This document shows, piece after piece, positions 1 through 7,252 of a stretch of 23,814 bases of DNA (positions are counted from its first letter, which is position 1; every line of letters begins with the position of its first letter). The position numbers were made by a program, and so were the translations under genes. The stretch covers positions 1-23,814 of the forward strand of contig CAMJPH010000033.1 of NCBI GenBank assembly GCA_946407715.1, written 5' to 3'. The notes under the pieces are model-generated. The model did not search any database. It was not told the DNA's origin and saw only the letters and a list, made by a program, of their open reading frames with translations. Origin of the DNA: an uncultured Bacteroidales bacterium. Its GTDB lineage: Bacteria; Bacteroidota; Bacteroidia; Bacteroidales; WCHB1-69.

Positions 1-53
1 ACATGGGCCGCAGCCTGGTTACCGTCACAAGTCATAAATTTTTTTTCTGCCAT
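1..53 (-). CDS. nifJ: 5' end of pyruvate:ferredoxin (flavodoxin) oxidoreductase, cut by the window edge
   Basis: Seen: read on the minus strand from ATG at 51-53, the bases encode [18 protein letters not shown], which matches the highly conserved amino terminus of pyruvate:ferredoxin oxidoreductase. The 53 bases are identical to 4568-4620, where the frame runs on to 44 codons. Known: this enzyme oxidises pyruvate to acetyl-CoA and CO2 with reduction of ferredoxin and is central to anaerobic energy metabolism. Inference: this is probably the working gene, continuing beyond the left edge, but only 17 complete codons are visible. The 50 bases between its start and the end of the upstream restriction endonuclease gene contain no recognisable TAnnTTTG box, so it may now be transcribed from the restriction-modification promoter. 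Confidence 0.75.
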   Translation of the reverse strand, partial: MAEKKFMTCDGNQAAAH

Positions 54-103
54 AAATAGTTGTTGTTTAAATTTTTAAGGATAAATTATTAAATTGATTG
101 AAA

Positions 104-1096
104 TTATATCTGCGGTAATTCTTCAATGTAGTCTTTAAGCTCGTTTATTATAGAACTGAATTTTTCAGAATTAGGTATTTTGGTTATTTGTACAATCTTC
201 TTTTGGATATTTGATAACGCGCCAGCATCTGTGTGTGCTTTTAGAAAAAGTCTCCAGTTGTTTGCAGGAATGCCAAGTATATCCGTCTGTAAAGTCTCAT
301 TGACAAACTCATCCATAATGCCTGTTCTTGCAAGTCTTCCAAAATTATTTCCTCCATCTTGCAATGGTTTGTAGTTTGTTTTGTCACGGGCATTTTCCAT
401 ATAGGGCTTTATGCCGTCAGGCACTTCCAAGCCTCTTTGGGTTAGTGACAATGGTGTGTCAGTCTGTCTAAGATACACCCAATGTCGCTTGGTTGCCTCG
501 GCTGCTGCTTTGGCCGAATAAACCCACGGTGAAGACAAAACGGGATTTCCGCATACAGCATCGCTGAGGTACCAAGGTACAATGCAGAGCAAATCCCCTT
601 TGTCACAGGCTTCCGATGCTGTCCTGTATCTGAAAGACGGCTCTCCCTCTTTTGACAAAATGAACCAACTTTTCAACTCTATGCCTAACACAATGTTCTT
701 TGTGTCAGTAACCTTGACCAATCTGACGTCTGGAAATGATTCGTTGGAACGAATAAAATGACAGTCTTTCCATGTTCCTTCATCCCATAAATGACGATGC
801 GAGTTCAGGAATGACACAACCTTACTTTCAATCATTGACCCAAGCAGTGTGTTCAAACTGAACAAATCCGTGGCGAGTATTCCAGAATAAGTGTTATCAA
901 TTCTACATTCTGCGGGCAATGACGGAAATGTGATAGAGCGAAGGCGTTCTATCAAACCGTATCTAGCATCTCGCTTTTCAATAGAATAGTCTTCCTCTCT
1001 GAAAACGGGCAATGACGATTTGTCAATATGAGTAAACGCTTTCCCGTCGTTCGCCTCTTCAAAAGAAGCATTGATTAATTCTTTATCCTTCTTCAT
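104..1096 (-). CDS. type II restriction endonuclease, PD-(D/E)XK fold (putative)
   Basis: A 330-residue protein encoded directly after a DNA methyltransferase. Its ATG overlaps the methyltransferase stop (ATGA), so the two are translationally coupled. Seen: a catalytic core of the PD-(D/E)XK nuclease type, with Pro122-Asp123, then a beta strand and Glu140-Leu141-Lys142 in the context GIELKSW; an upstream acidic helix residue (Glu90 in SMIESKVV) also fits the fold. The rest of the protein is likely a DNA-recognition region. Known: restriction endonucleases are usually encoded next to their cognate methyltransferase and cut unmodified DNA. Inference: the function rests on the motif plus context, and the recognition site cannot be told. 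The stop lies only 50 bases before the nifJ start. It could instead be another accessory nuclease, but the fused operon makes restriction most likely. Confidence 0.78.
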   Translation of the reverse strand: MKKDKELINASFEEANDGKAFTHIDKSSLPVFREEDYSIEKRDARYGLIERLRSITFPSLPAECRIDNTYSGILATDLFSLNTLLGSMIESKVVSFLNSHRHLWDEGTWKDCHFIRSNESFPDVRLVKVTDTKNIVLGIELKSWFILSKEGEPSFRYRTASEACDKGDLLCIVPWYLSDAVCGNPVLSSPWVYSAKAAAEATKRHWVYLRQTDTPLSLTQRGLEVPDGIKPYMENARDKTNYKPLQDGGNNFGRLARTGIMDEFVNETLQTDILGIPANNWRLFLKAHTDAGALSNIQKKIVQITKIPNSEKFSSIINELKDYIEELPQI

Positions 1097-2100
1097 ATAG
1101 CAGCAATCAATTCTAGTTCAGACAATCTGATACGGGCACGGTTAAAGGTTTCCTCTGAAATTTCTGCAGAGTAACACGAACGTTCCAATTTTCGGCAACA
1201 AAGTGCCGTTGTAGCGAGTCCGGCAAATGGATCCCACACCACATCGTGTTTGTCTGATGAAGTGCGAATGATATACTCAATGATAGACATGGGCTTTTGG
1301 TTATAATGCACCGACTTATTGCTTTCCGCAACTTTCAATCTTTCTCTGCCGTGCAAAGCCGGTTGGCTCCAAACATTAGTATATCCGTGGATATGGTTCC
1401 ATTTGGCACGCATTGCTTCCCACAATTCTTCGGTCATCTCATGACCATCAATTGTAAAGTAGGGCCTTCCGCTAACATCACCATACGTATTGGCATAGTC
1501 CGAAATCATTTTCATGGCATTGGCAGGCGGAAAATACCAGACATCGTCAGCCGTAAAATACTTCCTCGTAGCTGCATTTTTGACACCGCAGGCCGTATTA
1601 GTCTTGTATAGAGGCAGTCCTGTCCGCCCCCACTCCTTCCGAAGCCAAGTTTTAATATTCACTTTATTGCCATCAAAAGTTGTCATACTGACCCGCTTAG
1701 TATATCTGACACATATCTCTGTGACCACGGGAGCTTGTCGAATTGTCTTAGAGTTGACGTTGCCGGCAACGTGACCGATACCTTTATTCCAAACAAAAGT
1801 CTGCTCATAGTCCCATCCGTTAATTTCCAATAGCTCATGCATTCGCGCCCATCCGAGTTCGGTTCCCCAAAACCAAAGGGTTGTATTCGGTTTGGCATAT
1901 TTAGACCAAGCAGATACATGTGGAGCATATATTTCGGGAAGCCTTCTCGTATCTTTAGGGTCTCCTGGAAAACCGTTTATGCCGTATGGTCCATCAACAA
2001 ATATCACTGTCGGAGAGGGCCACGTGTCGTAGCACTCCAAAGAATCTTTGTTCTCCAGAACTATTTTCTCATTGCCTATGATCTGAATATAGGGTACCAT
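1093..2100 (-). CDS. site-specific DNA methyltransferase (beta-class amino methyltransferase)
   Basis: A 335-residue S-adenosylmethionine-dependent DNA methyltransferase. Seen: motif IV near the amino terminus as Asp36-Gly-Pro-Tyr-Gly40 (DGPYG, a variant of D/N/S-PP-Y), a central target-recognition stretch, then QKPMSIIEYIIR (motif X-like, about 271-282) and motif I Asp290-Pro-Phe-Ala-Gly294 near the carboxyl end. The order IV, recognition domain, X, I is the permuted beta class, which methylates adenine N6 or cytosine N4. The Gly in place of the first Pro of the catalytic motif is a recognised but less common variant. Upstream is a 270-base leader containing a short reading frame, two palindromes and promoter cassette R1. 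Downstream is the overlapping endonuclease. Inference: it protects host DNA from that enzyme. Start ATG at 2098-2100 follows a purine-rich stretch (GGAAAAAAG). Confidence 0.88.
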   Translation of the reverse strand: MVPYIQIIGNEKIVLENKDSLECYDTWPSPTVIFVDGPYGINGFPGDPKDTRRLPEIYAPHVSAWSKYAKPNTTLWFWGTELGWARMHELLEINGWDYEQTFVWNKGIGHVAGNVNSKTIRQAPVVTEICVRYTKRVSMTTFDGNKVNIKTWLRKEWGRTGLPLYKTNTACGVKNAATRKYFTADDVWYFPPANAMKMISDYANTYGDVSGRPYFTIDGHEMTEELWEAMRAKWNHIHGYTNVWSQPALHGRERLKVAESNKSVHYNQKPMSIIEYIIRTSSDKHDVVWDPFAGLATTALCCRKLERSCYSAEISEETFNRARIRLSELELIAAI

Positions 2101-2200
2101 ATTTCTTTTTTCCAGCAGTTTTCCTTCATCCTAACTATATATCACGGTCATTGATTATCACAATTACACCGCTATTTCTTAATCGCATCCCCCTTTCTCA

Positions 2201-2221
2201 GAAATCACAGATTGTGATTTC
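2201..2221. promoter_or_regulatory. perfect 9-3-9 palindrome, possible operator
   Basis: GAAATCACA and its exact complement TGTGATTTC are separated by GAT. It sits in the leader of the methyltransferase gene about 100 bases before its start. Related palindromes occur at 2275-2303 and 6796-6816, all within leaders of defence genes. A regulator-binding site or RNA hairpin is equally possible from sequence alone. Confidence 0.55.
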
Positions 2222-2254
2222 CAATCAGAAACATCCCTGCTAACCACCTCATTG

Positions 2255-2311
2255 TTAACGTTTTCTGTCTTGCCATTTGAAATTACAAAATGTGATTTCA
2301 AATGCTCCCAT
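2255..2311 (-). CDS. short leader reading frame (18 codons) upstream of the methyltransferase
   Basis: Begins ATG at 2309-2311 and encodes MGAFEITFCNFKWQDRKR. The reading frame overlaps a near-perfect palindrome (2275-2303: ATTTGAAATTACA, AAA, TGTGATTTCAAAT, one mismatch per arm). A closely related frame, starting MGTFEITICDIRKQ, lies at 6748-6828 in the leader of the TIR gene, and both are preceded by the bases ACAAG. Seen: the conserved start MG-A/T-FEIT-F/I-C-N/D. Inference: it may be a leader peptide, or the conservation may reflect a DNA or RNA palindrome that happens to be open. Translation is unproven. Confidence 0.35.
   Translation of the reverse strand: MGAFEITFCNFKWQDRKR
2275..2303. 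repeat. near-perfect 13-3-13 palindrome in leader R1
   Basis: The arms ATTTGAAATTACA and TGTGATTTCAAAT are complementary except at one pair and flank AAA. The core is the same ATCACA/TGTGAT type as at 2201-2221. It overlaps the short leader frame at 2255-2311. Confidence 0.6.
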
Positions 2312-2366
2312 TCTTGTTCGTTTTCTTATTTCCTCTATATCGATCCTATTTCTTGATTCTAACCAT

Positions 2367-2430
2367 TTGATTATTAACAGTCTTTGATTTTCAACAAAAA
2401 CCGCGCAAAGGTACAAAAATAATCGTATAT
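2367..2430 (-). promoter_or_regulatory. promoter/leader cassette R1 (upstream of restriction-modification operon)
   Basis: On the minus strand this contains the Bacteroidota -7 box TACCTTTG (2406-2413) in the context TTTTTGTACCTTTGCGCGG, followed by a leader with GAAAATCAAAGACTG. It is one of three related copies (R2 4646-4710, R3 6884-6947) that share almost every base around the -7 box and the AATCAAA(A/G)A(C)-TTAATAATCAA leader. It is about 300 bases upstream of the methyltransferase. The ~65-bp size of the conserved block and its position upstream of three different gene modules suggest a duplicated promoter rather than chance similarity. Confidence 0.75.
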
Positions 2431-2469
2431 AACTAATCAAATGTTATTTTTATTTGGGCGAGCCGGCGC

Positions 2470-2590
2470 GTAGGAGCCGACGCTTCCCAGCGTCGCAAAA
2501 AAAGCATCACCGCACCAACGATGGGAAACGTTGGATCCTCCCGAGCTTTGACCCCTACCGGGGGCTGTGGCGAACAGGATTCGCACCGTG
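2470..2590. repeat. cluster of four short hairpins between defence modules
   Basis: This 232-base gap after the nuclease gene contains four stems in a row: CGACGCT/AGCGTCG (2478-2495), CCAACG/CGTTGG (2515-2534), CCCC/GGGG around TACC (2552-2563) and GCGAA/TTCGC (2570-2584). The second is framed by AGCATCACC and TTGGAT, as is the CGTCTC/GAGACG hairpin at 8761-8779. The first, with its adjacent A/T-tract, could terminate minus-strand transcription of the nuclease operon. The set as a whole looks like a dispersed intergenic repeat. Confidence 0.55.
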
Positions 2591-2671
2591 CTACTTTTTT
2601 GTTAAGCTATGCAAAACTTATGTTTTTTTTCATAAGACCATAGTGATTCCTTTTATCATTTCAGCAATTTC

Positions 2672-3283
2672 CTATTCCCCACCTTCTCCAGCACGGCCAT
2701 CAAAAAGAATATCTCTTGCAAAACTTAATGCCACGCCGTTGTTCGACATTGCGAAAAGAAGCATCAAGTTCTGTTCTAAAGCCGAAACACGCGGGAACTT
2801 GTCCGACACAATGATGTGACAACTCACATTAACGCTTGCCGTGAAGTTTACGCTTGCACTGTTGGAAGCCAATCTCTCTTCAAATAAGTGCAATGCCGCT
2901 GTCAGTTGGTTGGTTGCCTTTGTGTAGGTCGCCTCTATTGCGCTATATGAGTTGCCCTGTGCCTGGTCTTTGAATTCCAAGAATACAAACTTCTGCTCAT
3001 CAAACACAGCTCCATCTGCCATTCCTCCAACCCTTTGCTTAATGAGCTTTTTGTCTAACGGCAACAACACAATCTCATTGTTGTTCGGATTGGTACACAA
3101 ACAGCAACGATAAGAATCCTCCCCCCGCGTTGAAATGCAGGTACCTTCAGCATCGTCAACAATCATAAATTGACTGTCGTGCGACACCTCAATACTATCA
3201 AGAACTCCAGGATTGTACCCTCTGAAAGCACTTGCCAACTTGAGTTTTTTTACGGCATCTGGTATATAATCGGGCAAACTCAT
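2672..3283 (-). CDS. putative PD-(D/E)XK nuclease, partner of the ABC-type ATPase
   Basis: A 203-residue protein whose ATG overlaps the stop of the ATPase gene (ATGA), so the pair is translationally coupled. Seen: a compact nuclease-like core GGMADGAVF (Asp90) followed by FVFLEFKDQ (Glu103-Phe-Lys105), the D...ExK arrangement of PD-(D/E)XK enzymes. A helix with Gln126 (TKATNQLTAAL) follows, as is often seen after this motif. A small cysteine group (CCLCTNPNNNE, 60-70) precedes it. No TOPRIM, HNH, HEPN or transmembrane region is visible. Known: ABC-type ATPases paired with nucleases are a recurring architecture of antiphage systems. Inference: effector nuclease controlled by the ATPase. I do not recognise a named family, and the nuclease call rests on the motif alone. 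Confidence 0.6.
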   Translation of the reverse strand: MSLPDYIPDAVKKLKLASAFRGYNPGVLDSIEVSHDSQFMIVDDAEGTCISTRGEDSYRCCLCTNPNNNEIVLLPLDKKLIKQRVGGMADGAVFDEQKFVFLEFKDQAQGNSYSAIEATYTKATNQLTAALHLFEERLASNSASVNFTASVNVSCHIIVSDKFPRVSALEQNLMLLFAMSNNGVALSFARDILFDGRAGEGGE

Positions 3284-4455
3284 TTCTGGAGTGTTTTCAA
3301 ATATAGTTGATACAACTTGTTGAAATCACTGCCTATAGCATCCGATACCACATCCAAGTAATTAACAGAGACCAAACCTGTCCTGTTGTCTTTTATGGAC
3401 TCGCAATACGTCTCTCCTCCTAAAGAAAAAACAGAAACATTATCGCTGTTCATGCGGAACTGCGGAGCAACAATATCGTTTACCTCATCTTTGATTCCAT
3501 CCGTGTTTGACAGTTTGTCCGCCAGCATGCTGACATTCAACGCGGATAGCAAATACGGACTATGTGTGGTGACTACCATATACGAGCATTCGTCACTACT
3601 TGCTATAGAGATAAGTCTGTTCAGGATCTCTCTTTGGTTGGTGGGGAACAGATTCTGCTCTGGTTCCTCCACAACGTAGGTGTCAAAACATCTCTTTTCA
3701 CGAGCGTAGTCGGAAACCATCAACATGGGCAAGGCCGATTGAATGCCAGATGAACATTCTTCCAATGAAATGTGTTTATCAACATCGCCCAAAACAGAGA
3801 TACACTCCGATCCATGATTCTTGTCATATTCTACACCCAAAAAAGGTGCATTATATGAAGGAAAATGATTTTTTGCACGTTCAAATAGAGACAAGTATTC
3901 CAATAGGATGTTAGGAATAGGTATATTCGACAGAACAATGTTTGCTAAAGACGATGAAACAGCACCCGCCAAATTGCGCTCTGCGGGTATGTAACACGCA
4001 TATCTGAGGTTAGCTCTCAGGAAATTCAAATTATCCTTTATGGACTTGTCAATATTCCGACTCTCTACGATATCTAAACCCAAATCAATTACATTCTCGG
4101 AATAAGAAGAACTTATTAACATTTTACAGAAATCGTAAATCTCTTCTTGCGAAAAATCACTAATTGATATACTGAATCTGCTGTCTCGATAGAATATATT
4201 GACATCATTTCTTCCATGGTATTCTATATATGAGTCTGAAGCAAAATAATTTGCAATCCCCATCTTTTTGAATTCAGACAATGGATTATTGTTTTTGCAA
4301 ACACTTATCCACCAGTAAATGTCTGAAAAAATTGTTAGCAACTTGGCGAAAGTACTTTTGCCCACGCCTTGAGGTCCAATAAAAACCATAAGCTTTGACA
4401 ATTCAATGTCAATGTCCTTTATTGGTCCAAAGTTGTGTATCTTGATTCTGTCCAT
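3280..4455 (-). CDS. ABC-type AAA ATPase (AAA_15/AAA_21, OLD-like) of a two-gene defence candidate
   Basis: A 391-residue ATPase. Seen: Walker A Gly27-Pro-Gln-Gly-Val-Gly-Lys33-Ser-Thr; an ABC-signature-like CSSGIQS (234-240); Walker B with double acid YVVEEPEQNLFP (about 260-271); and the switch histidine in VTTHSPYLL (about 295-303). These are the motifs of SMC/RecF/OLD-like ATPases, with a long helical insert between Walker A and the signature. No TOPRIM domain follows, so it is not a single-chain OLD nuclease. The next gene, overlapping by four bases, encodes a putative PD-(D/E)XK nuclease. The start is preceded 33 bases upstream by the truncated nifJ frame, and promoter R2 likely serves the whole unit. 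A 12-bp direct repeat flanks the start codon. Inference: sensor/regulator ATPase of an antiviral module. Confidence 0.8.
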   Translation of the reverse strand: MDRIKIHNFGPIKDIDIELSKLMVFIGPQGVGKSTFAKLLTIFSDIYWWISVCKNNNPLSEFKKMGIANYFASDSYIEYHGRNDVNIFYRDSRFSISISDFSQEEIYDFCKMLISSSYSENVIDLGLDIVESRNIDKSIKDNLNFLRANLRYACYIPAERNLAGAVSSSLANIVLSNIPIPNILLEYLSLFERAKNHFPSYNAPFLGVEYDKNHGSECISVLGDVDKHISLEECSSGIQSALPMLMVSDYAREKRCFDTYVVEEPEQNLFPTNQREILNRLISIASSDECSYMVVTTHSPYLLSALNVSMLADKLSNTDGIKDEVNDIVAPQFRMNSDNVSVFSLGGETYCESIKDNRTGLVSVNYLDVVSDAIGSDFNKLYQLYLKTLQK

Positions 4456-4488
4456 ATTCGTGTATCTTGATATTATGGCGACGTAAAG

Positions 4489-4737
<249 letters not shown>

Positions 4738-4744
4738 TTATTGC

Positions 4745-5794
4745 TTAAACGTTTGAGGATTGATTATTAGAATTGAAATATTTGATTTTATAAATTAAGT
4801 CATTATTGCAAATACAATCAGTAATATTGGGCATATAAAGTGACAGTCTATGTGTAAGTGTTTGGTATTCTTTTATTAGAGAAGGTAATTTGGTCAAGAA
4901 ATCATTAATAAGAAACAAATAGTGAGTATCTTTATTGTACTTTTCCATTACTTCATTTCTTATTTTATTAGTTTCCTCTTGGTTAATAATACAGTAATCG
5001 TCCTCGTCTCTCCCTTGACAATTGTAGTAATCCTTTTCTTCATGCAAATTTGTTAATTGGATGAGATATGGATCCTTACTATATGAATACCAATATTTTA
5101 TTATGAAGAATGAATCATCTCTACCTGGGCGACACTGGAAATAGCCTTCAGAGCCTGCAATAAATAATTGTAGGTTGTCTTCAATATTGAAGTTTAGTAT
5201 ATATTCTTTTATTCTTTCGAGTTTACCACAGACGTATTCAAAAGACATACTTGGTTTTATTAAAAAGAGTTCTCGATGTTCCGCATAGCAAGAAAGCAAA
5301 CTTTCAGGTCTTCCATTATAGAAATCCAAAGAATACGTCCGACGATAACAAATTGATTTGTTTATGTAGTCTATTTGTGGATAATTGGCCGAAATCCAAT
5401 TCCCATCTCTAATGATATACGGCATGCCGTGGACAATCTGATCCCATTCTAAATCACAATGACAATAACTGTCTTTCCTTTTTCTCAAAGAGATTTTCTG
5501 ACCTCTCTCGTCAATGCTTAAAAGCTTAAAATTATCCAGCGGACAAATATGCATTATTTCAAAGGGCTCTTTGTCTTCGTAAGAATCCTTGATAAAAGAC
5601 ACAATTGTTTTAGCAGCATAAAAAAGAGTTACCTTCTTTTTAAAATAATAGATCCACGTTTTGTTTGTTCTGTCTTCTCTATAACAAACAATGCCAAACT
5701 CTTCTCCCTCTTTGCATTGAACAATATATCCTATACCAAGAAACCCTTGTTCACTTGGTATAAAGTTGTAATCACTGAAATCTTTTGTTGGCAT
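4745..5794 (-). CDS. unknown 349-residue protein, partner of the TIR protein
   Basis: I do not recognise this family. Seen: a soluble protein with no signal peptide or membrane segment, rich in aromatic residues and with charged stretches. It has an amino-terminal region of alternating beta-like segments (GFLGIGYIVQCKEGEEFGIVC at about 18-38 is illustrative), several scattered Cys residues without a clear zinc-binding spacing, and an Asn/Lys-rich tail. It begins 13 bases after the TIR gene stop, with the same strand and the same low-GC composition, so the two almost certainly form one transcript from promoter R3. Inference: as the constant neighbour of a TIR effector it may be a sensor, a regulator or an inhibitor, but no motif shows which. 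The ATG at 5792-5794 is the only good start. Confidence 0.7.
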   Translation of the reverse strand: MPTKDFSDYNFIPSEQGFLGIGYIVQCKEGEEFGIVCYREDRTNKTWIYYFKKKVTLFYAAKTIVSFIKDSYEDKEPFEIMHICPLDNFKLLSIDERGQKISLRKRKDSYCHCDLEWDQIVHGMPYIIRDGNWISANYPQIDYINKSICYRRTYSLDFYNGRPESLLSCYAEHRELFLIKPSMSFEYVCGKLERIKEYILNFNIEDNLQLFIAGSEGYFQCRPGRDDSFFIIKYWYSYSKDPYLIQLTNLHEEKDYYNCQGRDEDDYCIINQEETNKIRNEVMEKYNKDTHYLFLINDFLTKLPSLIKEYQTLTHRLSLYMPNITDCICNNDLIYKIKYFNSNNQSSNV

Positions 5795-5807
5795 TGGTTT
5801 ATATTTA

Positions 5808-6680
5808 TTAAACGTTCACTATTTTCAAAAACATATCACGTTTACGTTCCCATATCGATTCGGATATTGATGATAACCCAAACAATTTAGTGAGTTTCTT
5901 CTTTAACTCGTTTAATCGCGCTTTCGCATCATGGGAATCGACTTTAATATAGATTGTATTAGCTCCAACCACACCTTTCATATTATCTTTTTGCATGTCT
6001 TTTGTGAGAATGGAACAATAATTCGTTTTTAACGCCCATGCTGCTCCCATTTCGTTCAAAGAAATTGGACTTTCGTAATAACGAGGTGATTGAATAAAAA
6101 TAACAAACAGTTCATATTCATCAAATAGTTTATGTAAACTATCGAAAATGTCTTGACTAAGCCCTATCCAATAGTCTGGGATTGAACTACAGAATAAATT
6201 TGTATCGTTAAAACCTAAACTCTCCAAAAGGGAAACGAAAGCCTCTACGAAATCCTTGTCTTTAGACGAGTGACTAATAAAGACAAGTGGTGTTTTGCCA
6301 TTTTGATTTTTGCTTTGAGGTAGTTTTAGTTTTTGTTTTAATTTGTCGGCTTTTATCAGTGCTTTTAAGCTTGCTATACAATGTTCTAACTCTGATTCTA
6401 AATTTTCACGAAATTTATGGTAATGATTCTTGTTCCCTATATGTTTTTCAAAATCGTGGACTTGTCTCGAGTCTTCTCCATATAGTCCTCTCAACAGTTC
6501 TAAAGTCTCTATTTCCCAGGCATCAGATTCAATAGATAACGGTCGAGTTAGGCTCTCATCATAGTTGATAAGACCAGCCACAATACCACTAGGTTCTCCG
6601 TCTGGTATTGTTAAGGTTCGTTGAAGTAGGCTATTAGCAACTTCGATTTGATTAGTTAATATTTCTTCTGTTTGAGACAT
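5808..6680 (-). CDS. TIR-domain protein (putative NAD-cleaving defence effector)
   Basis: A 290-residue protein using ATG at 6678-6680; an in-frame TTG at 6740 could add 20 residues but overlaps leader sequence. Seen: an amino-terminal helical region of about 130 residues, including charged helix KADKLKQKLKLPQSK (110-124), then a TIR domain from about 131. The TIR domain shows strand A VFISHSSKD (133-141), helix FVEAFVSLLESLGF, the strand LFVIFIQSPRYY, and Glu210 in SLNEMGAAW at the position of the catalytic glutamate of TIR NADases. Known: bacterial TIR proteins degrade NAD or make cyclic ADP-ribose signals in Thoeris, CBASS, Pycsar and short-Argonaute systems. Inference: antiphage effector. 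No Argonaute, ThsA or cyclase is adjacent; its only partner is the unknown gene downstream. Markedly AT-rich relative to the chromosomal genes at the right, consistent with transfer. Confidence 0.85.
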   Translation of the reverse strand: MSQTEEILTNQIEVANSLLQRTLTIPDGEPSGIVAGLINYDESLTRPLSIESDAWEIETLELLRGLYGEDSRQVHDFEKHIGNKNHYHKFRENLESELEHCIASLKALIKADKLKQKLKLPQSKNQNGKTPLVFISHSSKDKDFVEAFVSLLESLGFNDTNLFCSSIPDYWIGLSQDIFDSLHKLFDEYELFVIFIQSPRYYESPISLNEMGAAWALKTNYCSILTKDMQKDNMKGVVGANTIYIKVDSHDAKARLNELKKKLTKLFGLSSISESIWERKRDMFLKIVNV

Positions 6681-6747
6681 CCTATTTTGCAATAAAAATA
6701 TTTCAACATTTACCCGTTTCCCCTGCCTCTTCAAAAACAATCATTCG

Positions 6748-6828
6748 TTATCTCAATTTTTCACTCTTATATCTTCGTTGTTCCCTCTGTTTTCGAATAT
6801 CACAGATTGTGATTTCAAACGTTCCCAT
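6748..6828 (-). CDS. short leader reading frame (26 codons) upstream of the TIR gene
   Basis: Begins ATG at 6826-6828 and encodes a peptide starting MGTFEITICDIRKQREQRR, closely matching the frame at 2255-2311. The frame ends 67 bases before the TIR ATG. It overlaps the palindrome core ATCACA-GAT-TGTGAT (6799-6813). Two leaders of unrelated defence genes sharing both palindrome and peptide points to a mobile regulatory leader. Whether the peptide is made is unknown. Confidence 0.35.
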   Translation of the reverse strand: MGTFEITICDIRKQREQRRYKSEKLR

Positions 6829-6883
6829 TCTTGTCTGTTCTCTTCTTCCCTTAATGTAAATCCTCTCTTTCAACAGTAATTGG

Positions 6884-6947
6884 TTGATTATTAATGGTTT
6901 TTGATTTAAATAAAAACTGTGCAAAGGTACAAAATTATTCGGATATA
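6884..6947 (-). promoter_or_regulatory. promoter/leader cassette R3 (upstream of TIR operon)
   Basis: Minus-strand TACCTTTG at 6922-6929, with TTATATCCGAATAATTTTG just upstream and AATCAAAAACCATTAATAATC downstream. It matches R2 at nearly every position and is the most divergent from R1. The transcript would pass through the short leader frame and the palindrome before reaching the TIR gene. Confidence 0.72.
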
Positions 6948-6970
6948 AACATACGATTGTTGTTGTCCTA

Positions 6971-7252
6971 AAAATCTGCATTTCGTGCAAAAACCGCTCG
7001 ACAAAAATCTGCATTTCGTGCAACGGAAACGTCACGAAGCCGGGTAAAACACGTAACTATTGTCCTTTGCATTGTAAGGCTCCATAACCTTCCTGCTGGT
7101 GCAGGTGGCCTTTGGTTCGCTCTTTCCGCTTACCTGTTCTTAGCGTTGCATGGCATTCTGACGCTTATACCTGCGAGATAGCAAGTTGCGTGTCTCCGAC
7201 ACGCTGGTACACGCGCATTGTCCGCACACCCCACATTGCGGCATAACGGCCT
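6971..7252. repeat. repeat A, copy 1 (282 bp)
   Basis: Matches 8411-8692 over 282 bases in the same orientation, with scattered substitutions and one compensated indel. It starts with two copies of the 20-base motif AAAAATCTGCATTTCGTGCA set 33 bases apart (6971 and 7004) and ends near GGCCGTTATGCCGC (complement). It includes the hairpin GCGTGTC-TCC-GACACGC at 7188-7204. Non-coding as far as can be seen, though one frame is cysteine-rich (see findings). Confidence 0.8.

Noticed and set aside
2672..4455. ATPase pair as PARIS, RloAB/AbiL or Septu
   Set aside because: The partner shows no TOPRIM or HNH motif; its only visible core is Asp...Glu-x-Lys.
5808..6740. TTG start at 6740 for the TIR protein
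   Set aside because: ATG at 6680 is available; the added 20 residues are basic and overlap leader sequence, so the shorter form is preferred though not proven.
6971..7023. Tandem 20-base motif as a CRISPR array
   Set aside because: Only two copies with a 13-base spacer, and the spacer is the same in both repeat A copies; no cas genes.
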